Assembly: GCF_900113675.1 (NCBI RefSeq)
Contig: NZ_FOQE01000022.1
Span: 1 to 37,990, forward strand
DNA from: Pisciglobus halotolerans
Lineage (GTDB): Bacteria; Bacillota; Bacilli; Lactobacillales; Carnobacteriaceae
Direction: 5' to 3'
DNA: 37,990 nt
Within the stretch, counting starts at the first letter, position 1. Each line of letters begins with the position of its first letter. Made by a program: the position numbers and the translations under genes. Shown in pieces: positions 1-7,276 of the stretch. Below the pieces are notes generated by a model. It did no database searches, was not told where the DNA came from, and worked only from the letters and a program-made list of their open reading frames with translations.

Positions 1-117
1 AAGCGGGAAGGCCAGCAAGCGGAAGCGCGCAAGGAGCTAGAGAAAAAAATCATAAAAAGTATATTTATCCAGTTGACTTTTTATAGCTGGTCTATCGAAA
101 ATAGCTTACCAATGTAG
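1..117 (+). CDS. possible 3' end of an upstream gene (partial)
   Basis: Frame 1 is open from the window edge to a TAG at 115-117. The first ~17 codons encode a highly charged helical stretch rich in Lys, Glu, Ala and Gln (EARKELEKK). These bases are much GC-richer than what follows, as in a coding tail. The last ~18 residues look less protein-like. Frame 3 is also open, to a TAG at 84-86, so the frame is uncertain. In related Firmicutes a small YtxH-like or HIT-family gene often precedes prsA, but nothing here proves that identity. Confidence 0.3.
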   Translation, partial: KREGQQAEARKELEKKIIKSIFIQLTFYSWSIENSLPM

Positions 118-260
118 ATGGATCATTTTTTCGGTCTGCTTCTGTCTTGCTCTCTTCAAACTACTTCATGATCAATAAAATGAAGAAGATGAATTTTTTG
201 TGTTTTTTCTGAGAAAACCTAGCCATTTATCTAAAATCCATTTTTTTATCATAGTGATTG
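118..260. other. intergenic, weak AT-rich hairpin only
   Basis: This is the leader between the left-edge gene tail and the prsA promoter. The only structure seen is a 6-bp inverted repeat (CTTCAT ... ATGAAG) near 166-187, followed a few bases later by T-runs. It could be a weak terminator for the upstream gene. Nothing else was recognised. Confidence 0.3.
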
Positions 261-269
261 TGTTATATT
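261..269 (+). promoter_or_regulatory. extended -10 promoter for prsA
   Basis: TGTTATATT is an extended -10 (TG, one base, TATATT). The region 17 bp upstream is a T-run, so no good -35 is present, which is normal for extended -10 promoters. It leaves a leader of about 45 nt before the prsA start. This is an inference from the motif. Confidence 0.5.
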
Positions 270-321
270 AGTAAGCGAAACTGCTTCTGAGTAGTGAAAT
301 AAAGGAAATGGATGTGTTAGA

Positions 322-1326
322 ATGAAAAAATGGTTAGTAACAGCAACTGCTGTATTAACGGGATTAGTTATTGCCGGCTGTTCAAACGATACAGTAGCTT
401 CTTCTACAGCTGGAAAAATTTCACAAGAAGAATTATACGATGCCATGAAAGAATCTTATGGAGAACAAACGCTTCAACAACTTTTAATGAAAGATGTATT
501 ATCTGATCAATATGGTGATAAAGTATCTGATAAAGATGTTCAAGCACAATACAATCAAGAAATGGAAACTTATGGCGGAGAAGAACAATTCAATCAAGTT
601 CTTTCCTACTCTGGATACACAAAAGAATCTTACCAAGACTTGATTAAACAAAGCTTATTAATGGAAGCAGCGGTTAAAGCAAATACGGACTTCAAAGATG
701 AAGAAATCAAAAAAGCTTATGAAAGCTATGAACCACCAATGACTGCTTCTCATATTTTAGTAGCAGACGAAAAAACAGCGAAAGAAGTTATTGATCAATT
801 AAATGACGGTGCTGATTTTGCTGATTTAGCCAAAAAATATTCTACGGATACAGGAACTGCTAAAGACGGTGGTCAAGTAACATTCAGCAAAGGCGAAATG
901 GTTCCTGAATTTGAAGAAGCTGCTCTTAAACTAAAAGAAGGCGAATATACAAAAGACCCAGTGAAATCTGATTACGGTTTCCACGTGATCAAGATGGATA
1001 AGAAACCTGAAAAAGAATCACTAGATAAAGAAAAAGACGCCATCAAAGATCAATTGACTAAAGAAAAACTTTCTGATAACGATTATGTAGCAAAAGTTCT
1101 TTCTAAAGTCTTCAAAGATGCAAATATCATCATCAATGATGAAGATTTACAACATGCTATGGATGCTTATCTGCAATCAGATGCTGATTCTTCTAAATCC
1201 ACGGATTCTTCTGAAGTAACAGATTCTTCTGAAGCAACTTCCGATAAAGATTCTTCAAAAGATGAAGCTGATAAATCTGACTCTTCAAAAGATGAAGCTG
1301 ACAAAGATTCAAGTTCTAAAGAATAA
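322..1326 (+). CDS. prsA: PrsA, extracytoplasmic peptidyl-prolyl isomerase lipoprotein
   Basis: This is a foldase for secreted proteins, anchored as a lipoprotein on the outer face of the membrane. The N-terminus has two Lys, a hydrophobic stretch and a lipobox ending VIAGC, with Cys20 as the lipidated residue. A parvulin-type rotamase domain spans about residues 141-226 (start SHILVA, end GFHVIK) and is flanked by the helical chaperone segments usual in PrsA. Residues ~286-334 form a low-complexity Ser/Asp/Lys/Glu tail with a near-duplicated SSKDEADK block that is longer than in many PrsA proteins. The ATG has only a loose Shine-Dalgarno (AGGA at 303-306, or GGA at 310-312). It is the only large gene read rightward here and is followed at once by a strong terminator. 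Family assignment is firm. Confidence 0.95.
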   Translation: MKKWLVTATAVLTGLVIAGCSNDTVASSTAGKISQEELYDAMKESYGEQTLQQLLMKDVLSDQYGDKVSDKDVQAQYNQEMETYGGEEQFNQVLSYSGYTKESYQDLIKQSLLMEAAVKANTDFKDEEIKKAYESYEPPMTASHILVADEKTAKEVIDQLNDGADFADLAKKYSTDTGTAKDGGQVTFSKGEMVPEFEEAALKLKEGEYTKDPVKSDYGFHVIKMDKKPEKESLDKEKDAIKDQLTKEKLSDNDYVAKVLSKVFKDANIIINDEDLQHAMDAYLQSDADSSKSTDSSEVTDSSEATSDKDSSKDEADKSDSSKDEADKDSSSKE

Positions 1327-1330
1327 AACA

Positions 1331-1370
1331 AAAGGAATGCCGCTATTATTGACAGCGGCATTCCTTTTTT
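1331..1370. terminator. bidirectional terminator between prsA and yhaM
   Basis: A 14-bp perfect stem (1331-1344 with 1354-1367) has a 9-nt loop. In the plus direction it ends in TTTTTT, and in the minus direction in TTTTGTTTT. It ends prsA and can also end the yhaO-yhaN-yhaM transcript. A MITE-like element is inserted directly beside its plus-strand T-run. Confidence 0.9.
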
Positions 1371-1375
1371 ATATT
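1368..1375 (+). repeat. left target-site duplication of element copy 1
   Basis: TTTATATT, repeated exactly at 1477-1484 on the other side of the element. It overlaps the T-run of the prsA terminator. Confidence 0.8.
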
Positions 1376-1476
1376 GCTTCTTCATCTTTTAACATTGGTA
1401 AAGAAATGGGATTCTAACGGATTTAGCACGTAAAAGAAATCCTTTTTTACTGACCAACGTTAAATATTGTAGAACC
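1376..1476 (+). mobile_element. MITE-like element, copy 1 (101 bp, internally deleted)
   Basis: The element starts GCTTCTTCATC and ends GTAGAACC. Its ends are imperfect terminal inverted repeats of ~25 bp built on GGTTCT...TTTAACGTTGGT. It is flanked exactly by the 8-bp direct repeat TTTATATT. It matches the two outer parts of the 282-bp copy at 14217-14498 in the same orientation but lacks ~181 bp of the middle. The join falls at an AGAAAT sequence that occurs twice in the long copy (14243-14248 and 14425-14430), so copy 1 looks like a deletion between short direct repeats. There is no coding capacity. The GGTTCT-like ends and 8-bp duplications suit ISL3- or IS6-type transposases, but the family is not proven. 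Confidence 0.8.
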
Positions 1477-1484
1477 TTTATATT
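1477..1484 (+). repeat. right target-site duplication of element copy 1
   Basis: TTTATATT, the exact partner of 1368-1375. Removing the element and one copy restores a terminator T-run followed by the yhaM 3' flank. Confidence 0.8.
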
Positions 1485-1494
1485 TAGATTGGCA

Positions 1495-2487
1495 TCAAAA
1501 AAGTGTATCACTCTCTTCCTCTTTTTCATTGCTCAATCTATTTGTGTTTGGTTTATAAAAAGAACGATTATCCAATCCAAAAATGCGTTCACTGAAAGTG
1601 CCCGGTTCTGTTCGATTCAATGTATTGTTCAACATGTTGATCGTCGCATCCAAATGGTCGATATGATAGAGAATTTCAGCCTCCCTTAGTTTTGGAACTA
1701 CAGGAGAACCAAAATCGAGTTTTCCATGATGAGCCAAGATCATATGTTTCAACAAAGTAACATCTTCGATCTTATCATTGATCTTCAACGCCTGACAAGC
1801 CTTTGTGATTTCTTCATCAACAAGCACAATATGCCCTACTAAGTTTCCTTCTAATGTATATTCGGTTGAAACCGGTCCGGTCAATTCCATGACTTTCCCT
1901 AGATCGTGCAAGATAACGCCTGCATATAATAAAGAATGATCAATTTCTTCGTATTGTGCAGTAATACTTTTCGCTAATCTCAGCATTGACACCGTATGAA
2001 AAGCTAAACCGCCATAAAAAGCATGATGGAATCTTTTAGCAGCTGGTGCTTGGAAATATTCTTTCTGATATTTATTCAATAAGTACCGTACAATACGATT
2101 CCAATTTGCGTTCGTGATTTCAAATACAGTCTCATTGATTTCTTCCATCATATCTTCTTTTTTGATGGGGGCTTTTTCAATAAATTGTTCAGCCTTATCA
2201 GGTTCGCCAGCATTTGTCAGTCGCATATGAAACAATCGAATCTGCGGATTTCCTTGGTACAATTCTCTTTTTCCAGAAACTTTTACGACTGTACCTCCTT
2301 GATATTTTTCAATATCTGCTTCGTTAGCATCCCAGTACTTCCCATCCATTTGTCCGCTTTTATCTTGAAACGTAAAAGCGATAAACTTTTTTCCGTTTTT
2401 CGCTACTCGAACAATAGCGGATTTAATAAGCAAAAATAAATCGAACGTTTCATCAATATTATAATCATAGAGTTTTTTCTCATCCAT
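1495..2487 (-). CDS. yhaM: YhaM, 3'-5' exoribonuclease (OB fold + HD domain)
   Basis: This metal-dependent 3'-5' exonuclease acts on RNA and single-stranded DNA in mRNA turnover. An OB-fold nucleic-acid-binding region occupies about residues 15-95. An HD phosphohydrolase domain follows, with candidate metal ligands His164, His194-Asp195 (motif ILHDLGK), His219, and the HH pair at 253-254 in LAHHGKLDFGSP. The length of 330 aa is close to the ~314 aa usual for the family. The ATG follows a good Shine-Dalgarno (GAGGTGA). It is the last gene of a yhaO-yhaN-yhaM operon, 31 bp after yhaN. Its 3' UTR runs through the MITE-like element before reaching the terminator shared with prsA. Confidence 0.95.
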   Translation of the reverse strand: MDEKKLYDYNIDETFDLFLLIKSAIVRVAKNGKKFIAFTFQDKSGQMDGKYWDANEADIEKYQGGTVVKVSGKRELYQGNPQIRLFHMRLTNAGEPDKAEQFIEKAPIKKEDMMEEINETVFEITNANWNRIVRYLLNKYQKEYFQAPAAKRFHHAFYGGLAFHTVSMLRLAKSITAQYEEIDHSLLYAGVILHDLGKVMELTGPVSTEYTLEGNLVGHIVLVDEEITKACQALKINDKIEDVTLLKHMILAHHGKLDFGSPVVPKLREAEILYHIDHLDATINMLNNTLNRTEPGTFSERIFGLDNRSFYKPNTNRLSNEKEEESDTLF

Positions 2488-2518
2488 CTTCTCTCACCTC
2501 ATCTATCTGCTTTTACCC

Positions 2519-5386
2519 TTAGTATAACATCTCTATCTCATCTTGTTGAACTACTTTCTCTACCGCTTCATCAAAGGTGAAATACAAAACTTGTGTATAA
2601 GCACTCATTTGTTTCATCAGTGACAATACTTCCTTCTTTCTATTAGCATCAAAATTGACAAATCCATCGTCAATGATCAAAGGCAGTTGAACAAGATCTA
2701 AAGTATTTTTGATGAAAGCAAACCGCAGAGCCACATACAGTTGTTCAGCTGTCCCAGTCGAAAGCTCAAAAGTATCAAATAAAACACCATCTTGCCGTTG
2801 CACAACTAACTTGTTTTCACTTAATAATACATTTTGATATTGTTCTCGTGTGAGCAGCGCAAAGAATGCTGCTGTATCTTTTATGGTTTCAGGAAGACGG
2901 TCTTTTTTGGCAAGAGAAAGGGTCCGTTCAATTAAAAAGGAAGCTATTTTGTAACTTGACCATTGATCGACCAATTCCTGCAGTTCACTTTCAAGGTTTG
3001 CAGTTTCTTGAAGAATTTCTGAATAACCGCCACCCTCTTCCAGACGCTGCAGAGAAAGGGTACAATTGATGCGCTCATTCAATTTCTTTTCCTCTGTTTT
3101 TGCTAATTGAGCTATTTCTTTTTCCATGCTGGCCATTTGCTCCGCTACTTCATTTAGGTCAGCAAAGGCATTAAAAGCTTCTTGATTATCAGCAAATTGA
3201 CTTTCCAACAACTGTAAGCGAGCATTTTGATCTGTTAGTTCTTGAAAAAGTCGATATTTTTCTTTAAAAGCTTCTTCATTATTCACTGCAATCGTTTGGA
3301 ATAACTGCCTTTTCTTTTGCTCCAATTCTTTCTGCTGTTTGATCCACTGCTGCATCTTACCATGAATTTCTCTTTCCTGTTGAACGAGTCCTTCTTGTTC
3401 CGTTAAGGCCGTTTTGATTCGTTGCTGCATGTCTTTTATCTTATTCACCACACCGGGCATATAATGCCAATCTAAATAAAGAACATCCTCCAAAAGTTTA
3501 GCTTGTTTTTCCCAAGTGCTTGTTTCTGCTTCCAGTTGTTCAATCCATTGCTCACTTTCTTTTATTTCAGATGCTGTCTTTCTCATTTCTGCATACTGTG
3601 CTTCGTTTTTTCTCAGCTGTTCCATAGATAGTGAATCAGGAATATGATATCGCTCTCGCCATTCTTCTTGTTGCTGATACTTCTCTTTTACTTCATCTTC
3701 GATCAAGTTCTTTTGTTGAAAAAGCTGATCGAGTTCAGCAACAACTTGATCTCCTTCAGCTAAACGTTCTCGCCATTGGCTGCGGTACTCTTTCTGCTGG
3801 ACTACCTTTTCAAAAAGACTGTCCGTATGATCCCATTCTGCAGCTGCTTTTACTTCTTCCTCTGGTACACTTTTTTTGTCAGAAAATGGTTTTACCCAGA
3901 CTTTTCCACTAAAAACGGCTAGTATTAGTCCGATCCCCATCATTACGATTCCGATAGTCTGACCGACTATCCATCCACCAGCTAAAAGTAACAAACTGAC
4001 CATGAGTAAACTGCCTGCATTCCGTTTTGACTGGAACAAGCTTCTTTTTTCTCTAGTCTTAGGTTCCGTTTTTTTGTCTATTTTCTGTTTTTCTAATTCA
4101 TTTTCTTTTTCTTTAAAGGTTTGATTATCCCATAGCTTTTGCTCTAATTTATCTAGTTGTTCTTGAATAAGCTGGTTTTGATAGTCTAAATATTGAATCC
4201 TTTCTTGGACTGTTGCTTTTCTTCTAGAACACTCCTCTTGCTCTTCTGCTAAAGTCTGCAATTGAGAGACGGCTTCATTTGATAATGGATTCGGAAGTGT
4301 TGCGTCTAAAGGCAGTCCCACTTTTATTTTTTGTTGAACAAAGCGACTGTTTTGTTCATCCAGTGTTCTTTTTAGCTGTTCTAATTGGTCATATTTTGGT
4401 TCAACAATATCGATCTCTTGCCAAATCTCTTCAATCTCCTGCTGATGTTCATCAAAAAGTCTTAACTCAGCTGAAGATTGCAGCTGTTCGTTGATCTGCA
4501 GCAATTGTTCCTGTAGCTTATTGATTTGATTTTGTGTTTCATGGATCCGCTCATTTATGGTCTGCAACTGAAATAAACCATCTTTTGGAAGTTCCGTCAA
4601 TTTTTCCTGTTTCAATCTTTCTTCAATCCATTGCTTTTCTTCCAAGTAATGCCAGTTTGCTTTTAGTTCCTGTAAATTCTTTAAGTTTGCTTCTTGTTGC
4701 TGCTTTTTTTCTTTTGTGTGTTGAATCTCATTTTCTAATTGATCCTTGTGCTGTTCAAGCTTAGCATAATCATTGTTTTTTTCTTTAGCCTGCTGTAATT
4801 TTTTCCGCATCGCTTCAACTTGACGAATTTTTTTATTGATCACAGGAATTCTTCCAGTTGGTTTATAGTATTGGCTTGCTTTATTTTCTAATCGATCCGC
4901 AATCTTTAAAAGTTGTTCGTTACCAAGTGTGCCAATACTTAAAAAGTACCGGTTCAGTTTTTTAGGATCCATCTTTTGAATATCTTCAATGCCTTTCAAA
5001 TCAAATGAGAAAAGAGATTGATAGGTTTCCTTATCAATTCCATAGAGAATCCTTTCCAGCCATTCATCTCCTCCGACTGTTCCATTAGCCAATGTGACAG
5101 TTACATCCCCATTTGCTTTGCCTCTTATTCTTTCCACGATGACGTCTCCATAGATCGTATCGCTGAGTTTCAACCTTCCGCCGTATCGAGAGCTGTGTTT
5201 AGGTTCATACCGAGATTCCGAGCTTTGTTTGGTTGGAAAACCAAATAGAATACTATGAATAAAAGACATCAAAGTGGTTTTTCCAGCTTCATTTTTTCCA
5301 TAAAAAACTGCAAATTGAGAAAGTGGTTGAAAAGCAGTATCGATCCACTTGCCATATCCGTAAATTTCAATTGCGGTTATTTTCAT
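2519..5386 (-). CDS. yhaN: YhaN, Rad50/SbcC-like ATPase with membrane helices
   Basis: This is a large ABC/SMC-type ATPase that pairs with the YhaO nuclease and resembles the Rad50-Mre11 arrangement. A Walker A motif (GKNEAGKTT) lies at residues 30-38. Long Glu/Gln/Lys-rich coiled coils fill the middle. Near the C-terminus are a signature-like STGTAEQ and a Walker B (LPLIIDDGFVNFD). Two hydrophobic helices sit between the coiled coils at about residues 459-497, where Rad50 would have its zinc hook; no CxxC hook is seen. I chose the ATG at 5386 (955 aa). It overlaps the yhaO stop as ATGA, which is typical of translational coupling. A start four codons earlier would have its Shine-Dalgarno touching the ATG. 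Confidence 0.9.
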   Translation of the reverse strand: MKITAIEIYGYGKWIDTAFQPLSQFAVFYGKNEAGKTTLMSFIHSILFGFPTKQSSESRYEPKHSSRYGGRLKLSDTIYGDVIVERIRGKANGDVTVTLANGTVGGDEWLERILYGIDKETYQSLFSFDLKGIEDIQKMDPKKLNRYFLSIGTLGNEQLLKIADRLENKASQYYKPTGRIPVINKKIRQVEAMRKKLQQAKEKNNDYAKLEQHKDQLENEIQHTKEKKQQQEANLKNLQELKANWHYLEEKQWIEERLKQEKLTELPKDGLFQLQTINERIHETQNQINKLQEQLLQINEQLQSSAELRLFDEHQQEIEEIWQEIDIVEPKYDQLEQLKRTLDEQNSRFVQQKIKVGLPLDATLPNPLSNEAVSQLQTLAEEQEECSRRKATVQERIQYLDYQNQLIQEQLDKLEQKLWDNQTFKEKENELEKQKIDKKTEPKTREKRSLFQSKRNAGSLLMVSLLLLAGGWIVGQTIGIVMMGIGLILAVFSGKVWVKPFSDKKSVPEEEVKAAAEWDHTDSLFEKVVQQKEYRSQWRERLAEGDQVVAELDQLFQQKNLIEDEVKEKYQQQEEWRERYHIPDSLSMEQLRKNEAQYAEMRKTASEIKESEQWIEQLEAETSTWEKQAKLLEDVLYLDWHYMPGVVNKIKDMQQRIKTALTEQEGLVQQEREIHGKMQQWIKQQKELEQKKRQLFQTIAVNNEEAFKEKYRLFQELTDQNARLQLLESQFADNQEAFNAFADLNEVAEQMASMEKEIAQLAKTEEKKLNERINCTLSLQRLEEGGGYSEILQETANLESELQELVDQWSSYKIASFLIERTLSLAKKDRLPETIKDTAAFFALLTREQYQNVLLSENKLVVQRQDGVLFDTFELSTGTAEQLYVALRFAFIKNTLDLVQLPLIIDDGFVNFDANRKKEVLSLMKQMSAYTQVLYFTFDEAVEKVVQQDEIEMLY

Positions 5387-6621
5387 CCCAAATCCCATCC
5401 TTCATGTCCTAACTGCTGCTTAAGTTCCTTTTCAGCCCTTTGCACAATTTTTTCACGATATTGCTCATCCTTTGTATCAAGGATCTTTCCGATCGGCTGC
5501 TGCTCATAAAAACTTTGTGTGATCTTGTTGAACGTTTCTATCTGCAAAGCTTCAGCAAGTGTCAGCTGCCATTCTTCAGGAAATAACTTCGTGATTGCAG
5601 GCAGGATCGTTTCTTCCTTCCTCTTTGTATCCAGACGCACGATCCAAACAAAAGGAGCTGCTTGCGGAGGTTGTTGAATCCCTTCTAATAAATCACCTGA
5701 TTGAATCTTTTTCAACACACCTTCCATTAGGTCGTCGGTTTGTTCAAAGACAACAGATAACAGCACACTTTTGTTGGTTTCTCTTTGTTCTTCAATGATC
5801 CTTTTGAGTTCTGTGTAAACCTCTTGCAACGTCTGTTTGCCTTTTAACGAACAGTTCTGTTCTCGCCATTCAATCGGAGCAGTTGCATAAAAAACAACGT
5901 CTTGTTTTCCAGCACTCAGTTCAACAAGGTAACAACCTTTTGCTCCATTTTCATTTCGATTTCGCCCTTGAGTATTGCCAGGATAGATGATAAAGGGAGA
6001 CTGTGACAGTATTTGCTTTTTATGAATGTGTCCAAGCGCCCAATAATCATATTGCCGGCTTTTCAATTCTGATAAAGAAAAAGGTGCATATTGGTGATGG
6101 CCTGATCCATTGCCTTCTTGAAAACCGTGTAAAAGCCCGATATGATAATCTGCTTCTTCTGATCTAATAGGGTATTCTTTGATTTTTCTCTCTCTGACCC
6201 AACGTTCTGCGTAACTGAATCCTGTTATAGCTACGTTCTCTTGATGCTTCGTCGTGATTTTTTTTGTTTCAATTTCTGACCCAAAAATATAAACATTTTC
6301 TGGCATATCTAGCTGTAAGCCATTATCGTCAAGAAAATCGTGATTGCCGTGAATCAAAAAAACGGGTATGGCTGCTTCATATAGCCGATTCATTTCTTTT
6401 CGCAAATAAGCTTGTGCTTTTACACTTCGATCTTCCGCGTCATAAATATCTCCTGCTAGACAAACAAAATCAACATTTTGTTCGATTGCCAAATTGACAA
6501 TATTTTTTAAAGACTGAAAGGTTGAATGGTAAATAGACTGCCAAATAAATTCAGGTAAAGCTTTCAACCCTTTAAAGGGGCTGTCAAGGTGCAGATCAGC
6601 TGCATGAATAAATCGAATCAC
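5383..6621 (-). CDS. yhaO: YhaO, Mre11/SbcD-like DNA exonuclease
   Basis: This calcineurin-like metallophosphoesterase is a DNA repair nuclease subunit. Motifs appear in family order: DLHLDSP at the N-terminus (Asp9, His11), GDIYD (57-61), GNHD (92-95), LLHG (His165) and GHIH (197-200), giving a full two-metal site. The C-terminal ~170 residues would be the capping and partner-binding part. It is the first gene of the yhaO-N-M operon and overlaps yhaN by 4 bp. The Shine-Dalgarno is GAGGGGA, eight bases before the ATG. No clean promoter is visible upstream; a weak candidate (TTGGCC, 18 bp, TATTCT) lies near 6701-6730 on the minus strand. Confidence 0.93.
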   Translation of the reverse strand: MIRFIHAADLHLDSPFKGLKALPEFIWQSIYHSTFQSLKNIVNLAIEQNVDFVCLAGDIYDAEDRSVKAQAYLRKEMNRLYEAAIPVFLIHGNHDFLDDNGLQLDMPENVYIFGSEIETKKITTKHQENVAITGFSYAERWVRERKIKEYPIRSEEADYHIGLLHGFQEGNGSGHHQYAPFSLSELKSRQYDYWALGHIHKKQILSQSPFIIYPGNTQGRNRNENGAKGCYLVELSAGKQDVVFYATAPIEWREQNCSLKGKQTLQEVYTELKRIIEEQRETNKSVLLSVVFEQTDDLMEGVLKKIQSGDLLEGIQQPPQAAPFVWIVRLDTKRKEETILPAITKLFPEEWQLTLAEALQIETFNKITQSFYEQQPIGKILDTKDEQYREKIVQRAEKELKQQLGHEGWDLG

Positions 6622-6770
6622 AAATTTCCCCTCATTTCTCTAGGTAGTTTACGGTAGCGCCCATAAATTTTTCATTTGTTTTTCGGTCATTTGCTTCTTA
6701 AAGAATAATTTTCTCTCCATTGATCGGCCAAACGACCCAACTTATGGGCACATATGTTCTTATTATTCTG

Positions 6771-6806
6771 AAAAAAGAGCTCACTATCGTTATCTCATAG
6801 TGAGCT
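6771..6806 (-). terminator. intrinsic terminator of the YlbF-family gene
   Basis: A 10-bp perfect stem (6778-6787 with 6797-6806) is followed on the minus strand by CTTTTTT. It separates the PBP/YlbF genes from yhaO. Confidence 0.85.
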
Positions 6807-6832
6807 ATCTTTTATTCTATATTAAACAAAGA

Positions 6833-7177
6833 TCAGTTTTGGTATAAATCTTGAACAGGTTTCATAATAATACGATTGAGATCGTTGATCATCGTACTGA
6901 TTTGTTGTTCTGCATTCATTAAGTTCAAAACTTTTTCATTTTCAGAAGCTTTAACAGAAGTTGCTTGAGCATCTTGAATATCTTCTTCTGTGATCTCTTC
7001 TCCAGCTTGTTGTTTTTGCTGTAGTTTCATTTGTACTTCTTGAACGGATTGGAACAAAGAGCTTGCTTCTGTATCTTCTTTTAAAGCTGTGAATGCATTT
7101 TCTAAGGCAACGTAAGCTTCAGATTCTCTTAAGTCTTTTTCTAATTGATTAGCTGTATCATAGATATTATTACTCAT
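6833..7177 (-). CDS. YlbF/YmcA-family small helical protein (YheA-like)
   Basis: The ~114-aa protein is all-helical with no cysteines, of the YlbF/YmcA (PF06133-type) family. Relatives in Bacillus act as adaptors of RNase Y or in competence and sporulation control; the role of this member is not established. The opening SNNIYDTANQLEKDLRESEAY and a Gln-rich central helix are typical. The nearest Shine-Dalgarno (AGGAG) lies 13 nt before the ATG at 7177. A GTG four codons earlier sits almost on top of that AGGAG, so the ATG is preferred but the choice is not certain. An extended -10 and a terminator of its own suggest a separate transcript. Confidence 0.8.
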   Translation of the reverse strand: MSNNIYDTANQLEKDLRESEAYVALENAFTALKEDTEASSLFQSVQEVQMKLQQKQQAGEEITEEDIQDAQATSVKASENEKVLNLMNAEQQISTMINDLNRIIMKPVQDLYQN

Positions 7178-7213
7178 CGATTGATTCACTCTCCTATGTT
7201 TTCTTTCTTTTTC

Positions 7214-7222
7214 ACTATAACA
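7214..7222 (-). promoter_or_regulatory. extended -10 promoter for the YlbF-family gene
   Basis: The minus strand reads TGTTATAGT, an extended -10, about 20 bp upstream of the AGGAG. No clear -35 is seen. This is an inference from the motif. Confidence 0.4.
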
Positions 7223-7276
7223 CTTATCGTATAGTTATGCCATTTTCCAGTATAAATTCACATAAAATACTCATTC

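Noticed and set aside
1167-1385. 72-codon minus-strand frame opposite the end of prsA
   Set aside because: A mirror of the low-complexity Ser/Asp/Lys tail (giving Ser/Glu runs). It crosses the terminator and the element border.
3631-3912. Membrane-like plus-strand frame inside yhaN
   Set aside because: It is the complement of the coiled-coil Gln/Glu codons (giving Leu runs) and lies wholly within a conserved gene.
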